A stretch of DNA of 64,000 bases. Origin: Mycolicibacterium senegalense (lineage in GTDB: Bacteria; Actinomycetota; Actinomycetes; Mycobacteriales; Mycobacteriaceae). The notes below the pieces were generated by a model. The model was not told where the DNA came from and ran no database searches. It worked only from the letters and a program-made list of their open reading frames with translations. Shown here in pieces: positions 9,148 to 18,463 of this stretch. Within the stretch, counting starts at the first letter, position 1, and every line of letters begins with the position of its first letter. The stretch covers positions 1,116,001 to 1,180,000 of the forward strand of contig NZ_CP081000.1 of the NCBI RefSeq assembly GCF_019645875.1, given 5' to 3'. The position numbers were made by a program, and so were the translations under genes.

Positions 9148-10049
9148 ATCAGCGCCTTCTTACGGCGGATCCGGCGGCGGATATCCTTCATCAGCACCGA
9201 GTAGTTGCCGGTGCGTAGCGATTTCGGCAGGAAGCGGTTGACGAACGCCACGAACAGGAAGAGATGTTCGAAGCGGCGCCGGTCGGTGTCGGTCCACTCC
9301 AGTTCCATCGCCTCGCGGAACACCGGTGCCAGGAATCCGATGGTCAAAAACCGCAACAGCGGCGCCAGCATCTTGCGCATCGGCCAGTTGATCATCCGCA
9401 GCTCCACCAGGACCATGAGGTAATCCCGTACGAACGGGGTCATCTGGACGCGTTCGCACGCGGTGTTCCAGTACGCGTCGAAGTCCGCCCGCGTGGCCGG
9501 CCACATCTCTTCGAGCACCTGCAGCGTGGTGCCGATGGTCATCGCACTCTGGTAGAAGGTTTCGGCCTGCTCCTCGGTCATGGTGCCGTAGAGCAGCTGG
9601 TGGGTGTCCTCGTAGAAGATGAAAAGGCATGCCGCCACCCACAACTGGAGTTCGCGGTTGAACGCGTTGTACTTGACCGGGCTGTCTTCGGTGGACCTGA
9701 CCTGCCGGTGCGCGACGTTGACCGCCTCGCGGTAGGCGTTCTTCTCTTCGTCGGTGCCCAGGATTGCGACCGTCAGGTACTGCGCGGTGGTCCGCAGCCG
9801 CTTCCAGGGGTGGTGCACCAAACTGCCTGACTCCACCCGGCTTTCGGCCACCCCATAGCCCACCTCGGGCCAGCTCATCTGCATGATGACGTTGGCCGCC
9901 GCCCCGGCGGCGGACCAGAAGTCCAGCGCGTCGGTGAGATCGACGTGCTTCTTCCGGATCCACCGGGGCACCCGCTGAGTGACGGTGATGCGCGTTTCGG
10001 CAGTGGTCAACCGCGGCTGGGCGGCCAGATCCACATATGTCGCTGGCAT
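9144..10049 (-). CDS. DUF2236 / MpaB-type oxygenase, first copy
   Basis: 301 residues from ATG 10049. All-helical protein with family segments DFWSAAGAAANVIMQMSWPEVGYGVAESRVESGS, HRQVRSTED (conserved His-Arg region of the heme pocket in this family) and FNRELQLWVAACLFIFYED. The C-terminus is very basic (IRRRIRRKK). It has no signal peptide. It begins 38 bases after the Mce-associated gene and overlaps the next paralogue by 4 bases, so it belongs to the mce transcription unit. Enzymatic activity is not established for this branch. Confidence 0.8.
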   Translation of the reverse strand: MPATYVDLAAQPRLTTAETRITVTQRVPRWIRKKHVDLTDALDFWSAAGAAANVIMQMSWPEVGYGVAESRVESGSLVHHPWKRLRTTAQYLTVAILGTDEEKNAYREAVNVAHRQVRSTEDSPVKYNAFNRELQLWVAACLFIFYEDTHQLLYGTMTEEQAETFYQSAMTIGTTLQVLEEMWPATRADFDAYWNTACERVQMTPFVRDYLMVLVELRMINWPMRKMLAPLLRFLTIGFLAPVFREAMELEWTDTDRRRFEHLFLFVAFVNRFLPKSLRTGNYSVLMKDIRRRIRRKKALI

Positions 10050-10086
10050 GGGACTCCTCTCGGGGGCGAACTATGGCTGACAGGGG

Positions 10087-10686
10087 TTACACGGTCTGCA
10101 CGTCGTCGACGATCCAGCGATCGCCGCTGTGCACCAGCTTGACCACCATCCGGTACTTCTGGTCACTGCCTTGTGGCGCAGTCACATTGGTGACGTGTTG
10201 ATCGACGAATGCCACCACGGTGGCCGCGTCGCCGGCGAGGGAGTCGACCACCACGTGGTCTGCGGTCGCGGTCGCGACACCTTTGCTGGTCACCACGATG
10301 TCGCGCAGCGCCTTGACCATCTCGTCGTATTTGGCGGCGAAGCCGGGGGTGGAGTTGGCGACGATATGTTCGCGGTTGGCGTCCATCTTCTGGTAGTCGA
10401 ACGCGGCCATCGCCACCAGGTAGTCGCGCGACATCGCCACGGCCTGACCGCGCAAGGTGTCGTCGCGACGGTGTTGGTACTCGCTGATCGACAACAGCAC
10501 CAGCGCGGCGGTGGCGGCGACCGCCAGTAGCGCGACCAGGCCCGCCAGTACCCGGCGCTTGGTACGGCTGGGCGGAGTTGGATCGGACGCCTGTGCCTCG
10601 GCTTCGCTTGCGGTTTCCTCGGCCGGGTCCTCCAGCGTCAGCACCGATTTGGGGTCGTCGACGGCGTCATCGTCGAAATTGATCAC
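10087..10686 (-). CDS. Mce-associated membrane protein
   Basis: 199 residues from GTG 10686, in a GTGA overlap with mceF. The N-terminal ~45 residues are acidic (FDDDAVDDPK, EDPAEETASEAEAQ), followed by a basic SRTKRR stop and one membrane span (VLAGLVALLAVAATAALVLL). The outer domain (VAMSRDYLVAMAAFDYQKMD, TVVAFVDQHVTN, DRWIVDDVQ) has the NTF2-like pattern of Mas proteins such as Rv0177 and Rv0199. Mas proteins help assemble or stabilise Mce importers; the paralogue at 45022-45669 has the same layout. Confidence 0.88.
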   Translation of the reverse strand: MINFDDDAVDDPKSVLTLEDPAEETASEAEAQASDPTPPSRTKRRVLAGLVALLAVAATAALVLLSISEYQHRRDDTLRGQAVAMSRDYLVAMAAFDYQKMDANREHIVANSTPGFAAKYDEMVKALRDIVVTSKGVATATADHVVVDSLAGDAATVVAFVDQHVTNVTAPQGSDQKYRMVVKLVHSGDRWIVDDVQTV

Positions 10687-11906
10687 TGCGGGCCACCTTT
10701 CAGGATGCTGCGCCATTTGTAGGCCAGCTGGGCCAGGGTCGGTATCTTGACCGGGTCGTCGACCACTTCGGGTCCGATCGGGTGCCCGGGGGTCTGGGAG
10801 TTCTGCAGGCCGAGATCGTTGGGTCGGGGTGCGTTGACCGCGCCCCGCATCAGCATGTCGGGTGCCGGTGGGCAGTACATCACCAGGTTCGGATCTTTGG
10901 GGCTGACGTCGCCGATGGCGCGGCGGTCGACGTCGTAATTACACACTGGCCCCTGGGTCGCGATGAGCGAGAAGTCGGCGCGGGTCTGGCCGGTGGCGTC
11001 CAGCTTGACGATCGAGGTCAGGTCCTGCAGTCCCTTGGGGATCGTCGACAACCCCGTCTGCAGCGAGTCGGTGCGGTCGCCGATGATCGGGGTGACGGTG
11101 GCGAGGTTGGCCAGCGTGGCACCGAAGGTGCCCTGGTAGGTGTCGAGCACGCGCTGCAGTGAGGCCAGCGCGGCCGGCGAATGGTCGGTCAGGTAGAGGA
11201 ATGCCGGTCCGCTGCCGTCGAGTTGGTTGGCCAGCCGGGCGCTGGCGCCCATGCCGCGCACGAACGGGTCACCCTGGCCGGCCATCGTGGTGACGAGTTC
11301 GGCGGTGCCCTCGATCAGGGGCTGCAGCTGGCCGGTCTGGTTGCGGATGCGGGTGGACATGTCCGACGCGTTGTCGATCAGCATGGCCAGGTCGGGGCCC
11401 AGCCCGTCGAACGCGTTCGACAGCTCGGTACCCACATCGCGGACTGCCAGCGTATCGATGCCTTTCACCAATTGCGCGGTGTCGCCCATGATCCGGTCCA
11501 TCTGGATGGGTTGGCGGTCGGCGGGTGCGGCGATGGTGTCGCCGGAGGCCAGGTAGGGGCCGGCGTCGGACTGCGGCATGATGTCGACGCTCTGAATGCC
11601 GGCCGCCGTGCCCATCCCGACGGTCAGGATCGCGTCACGCGGAATCTTGGTGTCAGGGTCGATCGACAACCGCACCATCGCGGCGCCGTCGGGGGAGAGC
11701 CAGACGTCGTCGACGGTGCCGACCTGCACGCCGCGCACCGTGACGCTGGTGCCGGCGGTCAGTCCGAATGCGTCGGTCATGGTGGCGTTCAGGGTCATCG
11801 GCGTCCGGAACCCCTGCGGCCCGGCCACATAGCGGATGCCGAACGGGATGACGATCGCGGCGATCACCGCAAAGATCGCCAGCTGAACTACGACCAGGCG
11901 TCTCAA
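10683..11906 (-). CDS. mceF: MCE family protein, MceF position (mce operon 1)
   Basis: 407 residues from a TTG start at 11906 inside a TTGA overlap with mceE. One N-terminal span (VVVQLAIFAVIAAIVIPFG), then the MCE domain (AFGLTAGTSVTVRGVQVGTVDDV, about residues 47-125), a long helical region, and a C-terminal tail with the Cys pair GPVCNYD and MYCPPAP. MCE subunits form the periplasmic lipid tunnel of the Mce importer powered by YrbE permeases and an MceG ATPase, which is not encoded in this window. It is followed by the Mce-associated gene through a GTGA overlap. Confidence 0.9.
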   Translation of the reverse strand: MRRLVVVQLAIFAVIAAIVIPFGIRYVAGPQGFRTPMTLNATMTDAFGLTAGTSVTVRGVQVGTVDDVWLSPDGAAMVRLSIDPDTKIPRDAILTVGMGTAAGIQSVDIMPQSDAGPYLASGDTIAAPADRQPIQMDRIMGDTAQLVKGIDTLAVRDVGTELSNAFDGLGPDLAMLIDNASDMSTRIRNQTGQLQPLIEGTAELVTTMAGQGDPFVRGMGASARLANQLDGSGPAFLYLTDHSPAALASLQRVLDTYQGTFGATLANLATVTPIIGDRTDSLQTGLSTIPKGLQDLTSIVKLDATGQTRADFSLIATQGPVCNYDVDRRAIGDVSPKDPNLVMYCPPAPDMLMRGAVNAPRPNDLGLQNSQTPGHPIGPEVVDDPVKIPTLAQLAYKWRSILKGGPQ

Positions 11907-12982
11907 TTCAGACCTCCCGACAAGAACCCTTCGAGGGCGACATCCCCGGTGATCGGGGTGCCGTTGACGATCAACCCTCCGGTCAGGAGCTTGTCGATGG
12001 TGCCCGGAATGTCCAGGGCGCCATCGAACATCAGGTAATCGCCGTGAACCGAGCTGCCGAACTTCTCCAGGAAGGTGTTCATCGAGGTGAGCATCGCGCC
12101 GAGTCGGTCGTTGAAGGTGCCCATCATCCCCACCACGGTGCCGGCGTCGCTCACCATGGCACCCAGGTCGGCCGAGGACAGCACGTTGTTGGCGGTAGCG
12201 GCCAGCGCGGTCGTCGAGGAGAACAGGGTTTGCAGCTTGGCGCGCTGGATGTCGAGCATCGCCACCACTTTGGGTACCGCGTCGAGATATCCGGCCACGG
12301 TCTTCTGTTCGTGCCCGAACTGTCCGGCGATGTTGGCGGCCAGGGTCATTGCCTGATCGAACTCACCCTGATGTTCGGAGGCCTTGGCGGCCAGCAGCGA
12401 CATCGAGTCGATCAGGCCGCGCACCTTGTCGGCCCGGCCGGCGAACGCCTTGTCCAGTTCGGTGACGATGGTGGCCAGCTGGTCGACGCCGCTGCGGGAC
12501 AACAGCGCGCCGAAGGTGGCCAACGCGCTCTCGATCTGCGGCCCGAGCTCGGTGTGGCTGGGCGGAATCACGTCGCCGTCACGTAACGCTCGTTGCGGGA
12601 CCGGTGCGCTGCTGAGCCGGACGAACGGATTGCCCAGGGCCGAGGGCAGTTCCACACTGGCCACCGTTCCGGAGTCCAGGCCGGCGGCGTCGGCCAGGCT
12701 CAGCTGCACCGAGGCGCCCGAGGCGGCCAGGCTCATCCCGCTGACCCGGCCCACCACCTTCTGCCCGTTGCGCACGTCGGCGCCGATGGTGATGCCGTCG
12801 GCGGTCGGCAGCACCACCGTCACCGCCATGGTGTCGGAGGGAGAGGTGCGGCCCAGCGGAAGGTCTTGAATACCGAGCTTGAAGATGTTGCCGCTCAACG
12901 CGAATGGAATCGCGACGGCGACCACCACGGCGCAGCCGGTGGCCGCGCCCCGCAAACTGGGCTTGGGCAAGGCTTTACGCAT
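11903..12982 (-). CDS. mceE: MCE family protein, MceE position, lipobox cysteine replaced (mce operon 1)
   Basis: 359 residues from ATG 12982. This position in an mce operon normally encodes a lipoprotein (LprK type). Here the hydrophobic segment AVVVAVAIPFALSG is followed by Asn, not Cys (codon AAC), then IFKLGIQDLPLG; the operon 2 paralogue reads LTLSGC followed by LPLPAPG. The only nearby Cys (residue 17) lies before the hydrophobic core. So lipidation appears lost and the segment would be an uncleaved anchor or signal. The MCE domain (ITIGADVRNGQKVVGRVSGM) and long helical region are intact. Unlike A, B, C, D and F, it lacks a C-terminal Cys pair. Confidence 0.88.
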   Translation of the reverse strand: MRKALPKPSLRGAATGCAVVVAVAIPFALSGNIFKLGIQDLPLGRTSPSDTMAVTVVLPTADGITIGADVRNGQKVVGRVSGMSLAASGASVQLSLADAAGLDSGTVASVELPSALGNPFVRLSSAPVPQRALRDGDVIPPSHTELGPQIESALATFGALLSRSGVDQLATIVTELDKAFAGRADKVRGLIDSMSLLAAKASEHQGEFDQAMTLAANIAGQFGHEQKTVAGYLDAVPKVVAMLDIQRAKLQTLFSSTTALAATANNVLSSADLGAMVSDAGTVVGMMGTFNDRLGAMLTSMNTFLEKFGSSVHGDYLMFDGALDIPGTIDKLLTGGLIVNGTPITGDVALEGFLSGGLN

Positions 12983-12988
12983 GACCGT

Positions 12989-14092
12989 TCACCTCGGGTA
13001 TTTCGGATTCGGGGCCGGAGCGTTGCCGGTGACGGCCGACACGATGCCCAGCGGGTCCGAGCGGCTGATCGGATACGAGATCGGGTTGGTGATCCCCGCA
13101 CCCACGCACATCGGCAACATGTTGCGGTCGCAGAAGTTCTGGGCGGCGGCGAACTGGGCGAGCACCGTGGACACGTTCAGTCGGATCCGGCCACGCCGGT
13201 CGGGGCCGATCGTGTTGGACAGGTTCTGCATCATCAGCGGCACCAGGTCCATGAACTCGCCCAGTTGCGGCTGCTTGGCCGTCAACACGTCTCCTACAGC
13301 GTTGAGGTTGGCTGCGATGGTGCCCAGGTCGTCGCCGTGCTGGGCGACGAAGGTGTCGACCTGGTCGAGTACCACCTTGAGGTCGGCCATGGGCTTGGCG
13401 ATGTCGACGCCTGTGTCGGCCCAGCTACCGCCGACCTGCCCGAGCTCGGTGACCATCTGGTCCAGCGACACCTGCCGTTGATTGAATGCCGCCATCAGCG
13501 TGCTGAGGTTGTCCACCACCGCTCCGATGTCCTCGGCCCGCGCGCCCAGCACGCCGCTGGCCGCGCTCAGGTTGCGCATCGCGGAGTTGAACAGCTTGCC
13601 CTGGTCGCGCCATTGGTCGGCGCCGCGGGACAGCACCGCGCCGATATCGCCCTGTTGCGGGCCGATCGCTGAGGTCAGCGTGCTCAGGCTGCCCAGCATG
13701 GTGTCGAAGGTGATCGGGGAGTGGCTGTGGTCGGCTCCGATGACGTGTCCGTCGGCCAGCGTGGGACCCGATCCGCTGTAGGCGGGGCCGAGTTCGACGC
13801 TGCGGTCGCTGATCAGCGCCGGGCTCACCACATACGCGTCCGGATCGGCGGGCAGCGCGACGTCGTCGGGCAGGGTCATGGTGACGCGCACCGTGGTGCC
13901 CTGTGGCGTCACGGCGGTGACGCGCCCCACCGGAACCCCGAGCACGGTGACCTTGCTGCCGGGGTAGATACCGTTGATGTAGCCGAAGTCGGCGTGCACG
14001 GTACGGGCCCGGTCGGTGCGGCCGAACACATACCAGCCGCCGGCGGCCACACACAGGACCGTCACAATCGCGATCAAGGCTCTACGCGTCAT
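12989..14092 (-). CDS. mceD: MCE family protein, MceD position (mce operon 1)
   Basis: 367 residues from ATG 14092, in an ATGA overlap with mceC. N-terminal anchor ALIAIVTVLCVAAGGWYVFG, MCE domain (GIYPGSKVTVLGVPVGRVTAV, near residues 40-60), then the alpha-helical tunnel region, and a C-terminus with the Cys pair FCDRNMLPMC and a Pro-rich end (NAPAPNPKYPR). Six bases separate its stop from mceE. Confidence 0.9.
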   Translation of the reverse strand: MTRRALIAIVTVLCVAAGGWYVFGRTDRARTVHADFGYINGIYPGSKVTVLGVPVGRVTAVTPQGTTVRVTMTLPDDVALPADPDAYVVSPALISDRSVELGPAYSGSGPTLADGHVIGADHSHSPITFDTMLGSLSTLTSAIGPQQGDIGAVLSRGADQWRDQGKLFNSAMRNLSAASGVLGARAEDIGAVVDNLSTLMAAFNQRQVSLDQMVTELGQVGGSWADTGVDIAKPMADLKVVLDQVDTFVAQHGDDLGTIAANLNAVGDVLTAKQPQLGEFMDLVPLMMQNLSNTIGPDRRGRIRLNVSTVLAQFAAAQNFCDRNMLPMCVGAGITNPISYPISRSDPLGIVSAVTGNAPAPNPKYPR

Positions 14093-15144
14093 CGGCACTC
14101 CCGCTGAACGTTGAGGAAGCACAACAGGTTGTCGGGCATCACCACTGACGGGGAGTTGACGTCGGCCCAGTTGCCGTTGCCGGTGGCGTTGGTGACCGCA
14201 CGGATCGCCGGCGGCATCTTCTGCAGGGTCTGGTCGATCTTGTCCACGTTGGCTTTCAAGGTTCCGGTGACCGCGGTGAGCCCGGCGATCAAACTGCCGA
14301 AATCGGCCTGCTTTTCGGTGTAGATCTCGGCGAGGTGCCGCATGATCACGGTCAGGTTGGTGACGATGTCGGTCAGCGCCTGGCGACGCGCGGCCAACGA
14401 CGACACGATGTACTGCGCGTTGGCGGCGGTGTCGGCCAGCGAATCCGTCTGGTGGGCCAGCATTTCGGCCATCTGCCGGCTGATCCGCAGGATCTCGTCG
14501 ATCTTGTCGCCGTTGTCGGCGAAGGCCGAGCTGGCCGCGCTGATCCCGGCGAGTGCCTGGCCGAGTTCGGCGCTGTTGCCGGGCATGGTCTCCACCAGGG
14601 TGGTCATCATCGCGGTCAACGGCTGCTGGTCGACGTGCTCGGCGGTGTCGGCGGCCTTGCGCCCCACCTCGTCGAGGCTGTAAGGCACAGTGGTGCGCGA
14701 CAGGGGAATGACGTTGGAGTCCAAGCCGTTTACCGTCCCGGCGGGCATGACGTCCAGGAAGCGCTTGCCCAGCACGGTCCGCAACCGCACGGTCACCGTG
14801 GTCCGGTTGCCCAGCGCTTGCGCCTTGTCGAGGCGGAAGCCGACCCGGACCCGGTCCACGGCCAGGGCGACATCCTCGACCCGACCGGCCGGCACCCCGG
14901 CCACGTAGACGGGGTCACCGCCGGTCAGTCCGCTGGCGTTGGCGAGTTCGGCGACATAGTCCTTGGTTCGGACGTGGTAGACCGCGCGGGGTATCCCGAT
15001 CGAGACGACCATGATGGCCACCAGTGTGATGGTTCCGATCATGCCGAGCGCCAACGGGATTGACGGGTTGTGTTTGCGCTGATCCTTGACGAAGAGGAAG
15101 ATCACCGCGCCGACGAAGAGGTCGATCAGTTTGACGAGAAACAT
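14089..15144 (-). CDS. mceC: MCE family protein, MceC position (mce operon 1)
   Basis: 351 residues. The start ATG (15144) directly abuts the TAG stop of mceB. An N-terminal amphipathic stretch (KLIDLFVGAVIFLFVKDQ) precedes the membrane anchor LALGMIGTITLVAIMVVSIG; this extra stretch is unusual among the six. The MCE domain carries GLTGGDPVYVAGVPAGRVEDV. The C-terminus has NATGNGNW and the Cys pair LLCFLNVQRECR. It is the third tunnel subunit of the importer. Confidence 0.9.
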   Translation of the reverse strand: MFLVKLIDLFVGAVIFLFVKDQRKHNPSIPLALGMIGTITLVAIMVVSIGIPRAVYHVRTKDYVAELANASGLTGGDPVYVAGVPAGRVEDVALAVDRVRVGFRLDKAQALGNRTTVTVRLRTVLGKRFLDVMPAGTVNGLDSNVIPLSRTTVPYSLDEVGRKAADTAEHVDQQPLTAMMTTLVETMPGNSAELGQALAGISAASSAFADNGDKIDEILRISRQMAEMLAHQTDSLADTAANAQYIVSSLAARRQALTDIVTNLTVIMRHLAEIYTEKQADFGSLIAGLTAVTGTLKANVDKIDQTLQKMPPAIRAVTNATGNGNWADVNSPSVVMPDNLLCFLNVQRECR

Positions 15145-16197
15145 CTACTGACACACCTCGGAATGCGTGTAGCCGAAAATGTTGGCTTCGTGGCTGCGGA
15201 TCTTGAGGGTGAAGTTGCACAGGTAAAGGCTCACGAACCCGCCGTAGCTGGTGGTCCGATTGATCGCATCGCCGAATTCGGGCAGCCGGTTCAGCAGCGT
15301 GGTGAACTGCTCGGTGTTGGGCTGCCAGGCCTGCAGCATGGCGTTGAGATTGGTGATCGTTTCTCCGTAAGCGGCGCTGGAACTGTTGACCGTGTTGGCC
15401 AGGGTGGCCAGCACGGCATTGCCCTGGTCGATGAGCGTCTCGAACTGGCGGTCACCGGAGGTCACCGCGGCGCTGAGCCGGTTGAGCCCCTGCAACATCT
15501 GCTCCAGTTGCGGCTGGCGGGCGTTCATGGTGCGCATCAGTGTCGACATGTTGTCGATCAGCTGGGTAAAAATGGCGGAGTTCCCGGTCAAACTCGATGT
15601 CATGGCGGCGATCTGGGTGAGCAGCGTGGTCAAGGTCTGCGCCTGGCCGCTGAATGTTTCGACGAATCCCCGGGTCAGGGTGTTGACCTGCTCGGGGGCC
15701 AACGCGTCGAACAACGGCTTGAACCCGTTGAGGAGCGCGGTCAGATCCACCGCGGGTGAGGTCTGGGCCAGCGGGATGACTCCGCCGGCAGCCAGGCGTG
15801 CCGGCGGTTCGTCGGTGGAGACGTCCATGATGGCCCCACCCGGATCGGACAGCGCCACGTAGCGGGCGCCGAGCATGTCGCCGTAGCGTACGGCTGCGGT
15901 GACGTTGCTGGTCAGGGTGAAATCGGAGTTGACCTCGATGTCGACGTCGGCGCGGCTAGTGCCGTCGGCGTTGGGAGCGAACCGGATCGAATCGACCCGG
16001 CCGATCCGAATGCCGTTCATGGTCACCGGGTTTCCGACGTTGAGGCCTTCGACGCTGGTGAACTGCGCCTGGTAGGTCACGGTGCTACCGCGCACCGGCA
16101 CCGACAGGGTGTTCATCACCAGCACCGCGCTGAGCATCCCGGCGGTGCCGAAGGCGCCCAGCTTGGCCCATGACTGCCACCGACCGTTGCGGTTCAT
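15145..16197 (-). CDS. mceB: MCE family protein, MceB position (mce operon 1)
   Basis: 350 residues from ATG 16197 in an ATGA overlap with mceA; the longer in-frame ORF extending to 16596 is antisense-like sequence over mceA and is not used. Anchor FGTAGMLSAVLVMNTLSVPV, MCE domain GLNVGNPVTMNGIRIGRVDSI, helical region with NTVNSSSAAYGETITNLNAML, and a C-terminal Cys pair (YLCNFTLK, SEVCQ). Confidence 0.9.
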   Translation of the reverse strand: MNRNGRWQSWAKLGAFGTAGMLSAVLVMNTLSVPVRGSTVTYQAQFTSVEGLNVGNPVTMNGIRIGRVDSIRFAPNADGTSRADVDIEVNSDFTLTSNVTAAVRYGDMLGARYVALSDPGGAIMDVSTDEPPARLAAGGVIPLAQTSPAVDLTALLNGFKPLFDALAPEQVNTLTRGFVETFSGQAQTLTTLLTQIAAMTSSLTGNSAIFTQLIDNMSTLMRTMNARQPQLEQMLQGLNRLSAAVTSGDRQFETLIDQGNAVLATLANTVNSSSAAYGETITNLNAMLQAWQPNTEQFTTLLNRLPEFGDAINRTTSYGGFVSLYLCNFTLKIRSHEANIFGYTHSEVCQ

Positions 16198-17609
16198 GAG
16201 ACCTGCACTTCCGTGCCGCGCACCAGCGGGCCCAGCATGAGCACCGTGGCGATGTTCGGTTGGGTTGAGGGGGCACCGGCCGGGGGCACCAGTTGGTCCT
16301 GCAGGACCGCGAGCGCGTGCGCCTGGCCGTCGGCGTCGACGACAGCGGAGGCCGGCGCGGCTCCTGGAACTGCTTCGGCGGGAAGCGGTTCGGTCGGTAT
16401 CGGTGCGGACTGCGGCAATCCCGGTCCCGGTGGCAGGGACGAGTTCGTCGGCAGGTGCGGGGCCGGCGGGGTGAACGGCGTGATCGGCAGGTCGGCGGCC
16501 GGGCGGGCCAGCACGTCCTCGGGTTGATCGGGGATCCCGCCGGTTGGTGCGGATTCGGCACAGCGCGCGCCCTGCAGGTTGCCGTAGACCGGGCAATCTT
16601 GAAGGGAGTAGGGCATCGGCCCGGCGAAGGTCGCCACGGCGGTGATGTTGAATTTGCCCGTGGCGAACACCTTGGCGCCGGCCTCGCCGAACGACTGTGC
16701 GCCGGCCAGGGTGTCCACCAGCCCCAGTGGCTGGGCTGCGGTGGTGGCCATGATCTTTCCGGCCGCGTCGACCACGGTGATCAACTGCTCGCGGTGATCG
16801 GACAGGAACGCGGTGAGCACCGAGGAGAACCGGGCGAACCCGTCCAGCGCCGAGGAGAATTTCTTCTGATCGTCGACCATTCGATTCGACACCGATGTCG
16901 CTGCCGACAGCGTCGAGATGATGTCGGGGGTGGCGGTGTTGAGCGAGGCCATCACGTCGCGGAATTGCGGTGTGGTGTCGAGGAATCGGACGAGCGACGG
17001 GGTCAGCACCTGCGCACTGGCGCTCAGGTTGTCGATCGTGGTGCCGAGCTCGGTGCCCCGGTTGCGCAGTGACTGGCTGATCGCGGTGAGGGCGGTCTGC
17101 ATGCGTTCGGGTTTGATCTGCGAGAACAGTTCGACGATCTTGGTGAACACGTCGTAGAGCGCCATCGCGTCGGGGCTGTCGTCGATGGCCACGGTGTCGC
17201 CGGGCTTCAGGCCCGTCGCCGACCGGTCACCGTGCGGGTCGACGAGTTGCAGGTAGATGTCGCCGAAGAAGGTGCGGGGCACGATGCGGGCGACGGCCGA
17301 GGACGGGATGACCCCGAGGCTGTCCGGTTCGATCGCCAACCGGACGCGTGAGGTGTGGGTACCCGATTCGATGTCGGCGATGCGCCCGACGTTGACGCCG
17401 TGGTAGCGCACCGGGGATCCGCCGGTGATCAGCCCCGCCGACACCGGAACGCCCACGAACACGTCGGCGCTGCGTTCCAGGTGGCCCGAGGCCCGCGCCA
17501 CCAGGACCGACGCCACGGCCAGCGCCACGACGGTCGCCGCCAGGCCCCGCGCTGCCAGCTTCGCCCGGCCGGGTTCGGTACGTCTGTGAGATCTCTTGAG
17601 GCGCTTCAC
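16194..17609 (-). CDS. mceA: MCE family protein, MceA position (mce operon 1)
   Basis: 471 residues from GTG 17609 (VKRLKRSHRR), overlapping the yrbEB stop in a GTGA. Basic N-terminus, anchor GLAATVVALAVASVLVARASG, MCE domain with GLITGGSPVRYHGVNVGRIADI, and helical tunnel region. The C-terminus has the Cys pair QDCPVYGNLQGARC and then a ~100-residue Pro-rich extension (PAADLPITPFTPPAPHLP) ending in a short ordered-looking segment. Such Pro-rich tails are usual for MceA and are likely to reach into the cell wall. Confidence 0.9.
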   Translation of the reverse strand: MKRLKRSHRRTEPGRAKLAARGLAATVVALAVASVLVARASGHLERSADVFVGVPVSAGLITGGSPVRYHGVNVGRIADIESGTHTSRVRLAIEPDSLGVIPSSAVARIVPRTFFGDIYLQLVDPHGDRSATGLKPGDTVAIDDSPDAMALYDVFTKIVELFSQIKPERMQTALTAISQSLRNRGTELGTTIDNLSASAQVLTPSLVRFLDTTPQFRDVMASLNTATPDIISTLSAATSVSNRMVDDQKKFSSALDGFARFSSVLTAFLSDHREQLITVVDAAGKIMATTAAQPLGLVDTLAGAQSFGEAGAKVFATGKFNITAVATFAGPMPYSLQDCPVYGNLQGARCAESAPTGGIPDQPEDVLARPAADLPITPFTPPAPHLPTNSSLPPGPGLPQSAPIPTEPLPAEAVPGAAPASAVVDADGQAHALAVLQDQLVPPAGAPSTQPNIATVLMLGPLVRGTEVQVS

Positions 17610-18463
17610 ATTCCCATCCCGGGGATCTCGGGCACCAGGCCCCACAGTGCGAAGGTGAGCAGTACGTCGAGGATGCCGACCGCGAGGATCGCGGTGCGTA
17701 GCGCTCGGCCCGCGGCCTGCCCCACCCCGGCCGGACCGCCGGAGGCGAAATAGCCGTAGGTGCAGTGCACCAGCGCCACCACAACCGCGAACACGATCGC
17801 CTTGATGCCGGAGTAGAGCAGGTCCTGCGGGCCGAGGGCCAGATGGAAGAAGTAGTCATAGGTGCCGGGGGACGCCCCGTTGAAGACCACCACCACCGTG
17901 CGGGTGGACAGGTAGCTGGCGAGCAGTCCGATCATGTAGATCGGGATCACGCACACCACCGAGGCCAGCACCCGGGTGCCGACCAGATAGGGCACCGAGC
18001 GCAGCGCCATGGCGTCGATCGCGTCGATCTCGTCGGAGATCCGCATGGCCCCGATCTGTGCGGTGAATCCGGTCCCGACCTTGGCGGCCAAGGCGATCGC
18101 CACCACGACAGGCGCCAGTTCGCGGGTGTTGGCGATCGCGGCGAGCATGCCCGAGAGCGTGTTCATCCCGACCAGGTCCAGGCCGCGCTGGGTTTCGACG
18201 CCCAGCATCATGGCCGCTGCCAGTGACATGGCGAAAACGATGCCGATGGTTCCGCCGCCGGACAGCAGGGAGCTCGTGCCGAAGGTGACCTCGCCGATCT
18301 GATTGAGGGTGTGTTTGCGGTAGCGCACCAGGGCGTACGGCAGCGAGCCGAGCACCTTGACGTAGAACGTGACGTGCTGGCCGGCGACCGCGAGCGCATC
18401 GAGACCGGCCACCGCCGGCCGCGAAATCCGGTGCAGGGCAGCGCTGCTGGTGATCGCGGTCAC
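17606..18463 (-). CDS. yrbEB: YrbE/MlaE-type permease, second subunit (mce operon 1)
   Basis: 285 residues from GTG 18463, in a GTGA overlap with yrbEA. A MlaE-fold permease with about five spans and the conserved coupling-loop motif ISDEIDAIDAMALRSVPYLVGTR. It would pair with yrbEA in the inner membrane and be driven by an MceG-type ATPase encoded elsewhere. The ORF continues upstream to 18790 only as antisense-like sequence. Confidence 0.92.
   Translation of the reverse strand: MTAITSSAALHRISRPAVAGLDALAVAGQHVTFYVKVLGSLPYALVRYRKHTLNQIGEVTFGTSSLLSGGGTIGIVFAMSLAAAMMLGVETQRGLDLVGMNTLSGMLAAIANTRELAPVVVAIALAAKVGTGFTAQIGAMRISDEIDAIDAMALRSVPYLVGTRVLASVVCVIPIYMIGLLASYLSTRTVVVVFNGASPGTYDYFFHLALGPQDLLYSGIKAIVFAVVVALVHCTYGYFASGGPAGVGQAAGRALRTAILAVGILDVLLTFALWGLVPEIPGMGM

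Noticed and set aside
8458..9160. Frameshift splitting one DUF2236 gene into two
   Set aside because: Each of the two frames encodes a separate full-length-like DUF2236 domain, so they are tandem paralogues with a CTGA overlap rather than one broken gene.
12920..12950. Alternative lipobox using Cys17 of MceE operon 1
   Set aside because: The Cys is at the start of the hydrophobic core, not after it, so it cannot be a lipidation site.
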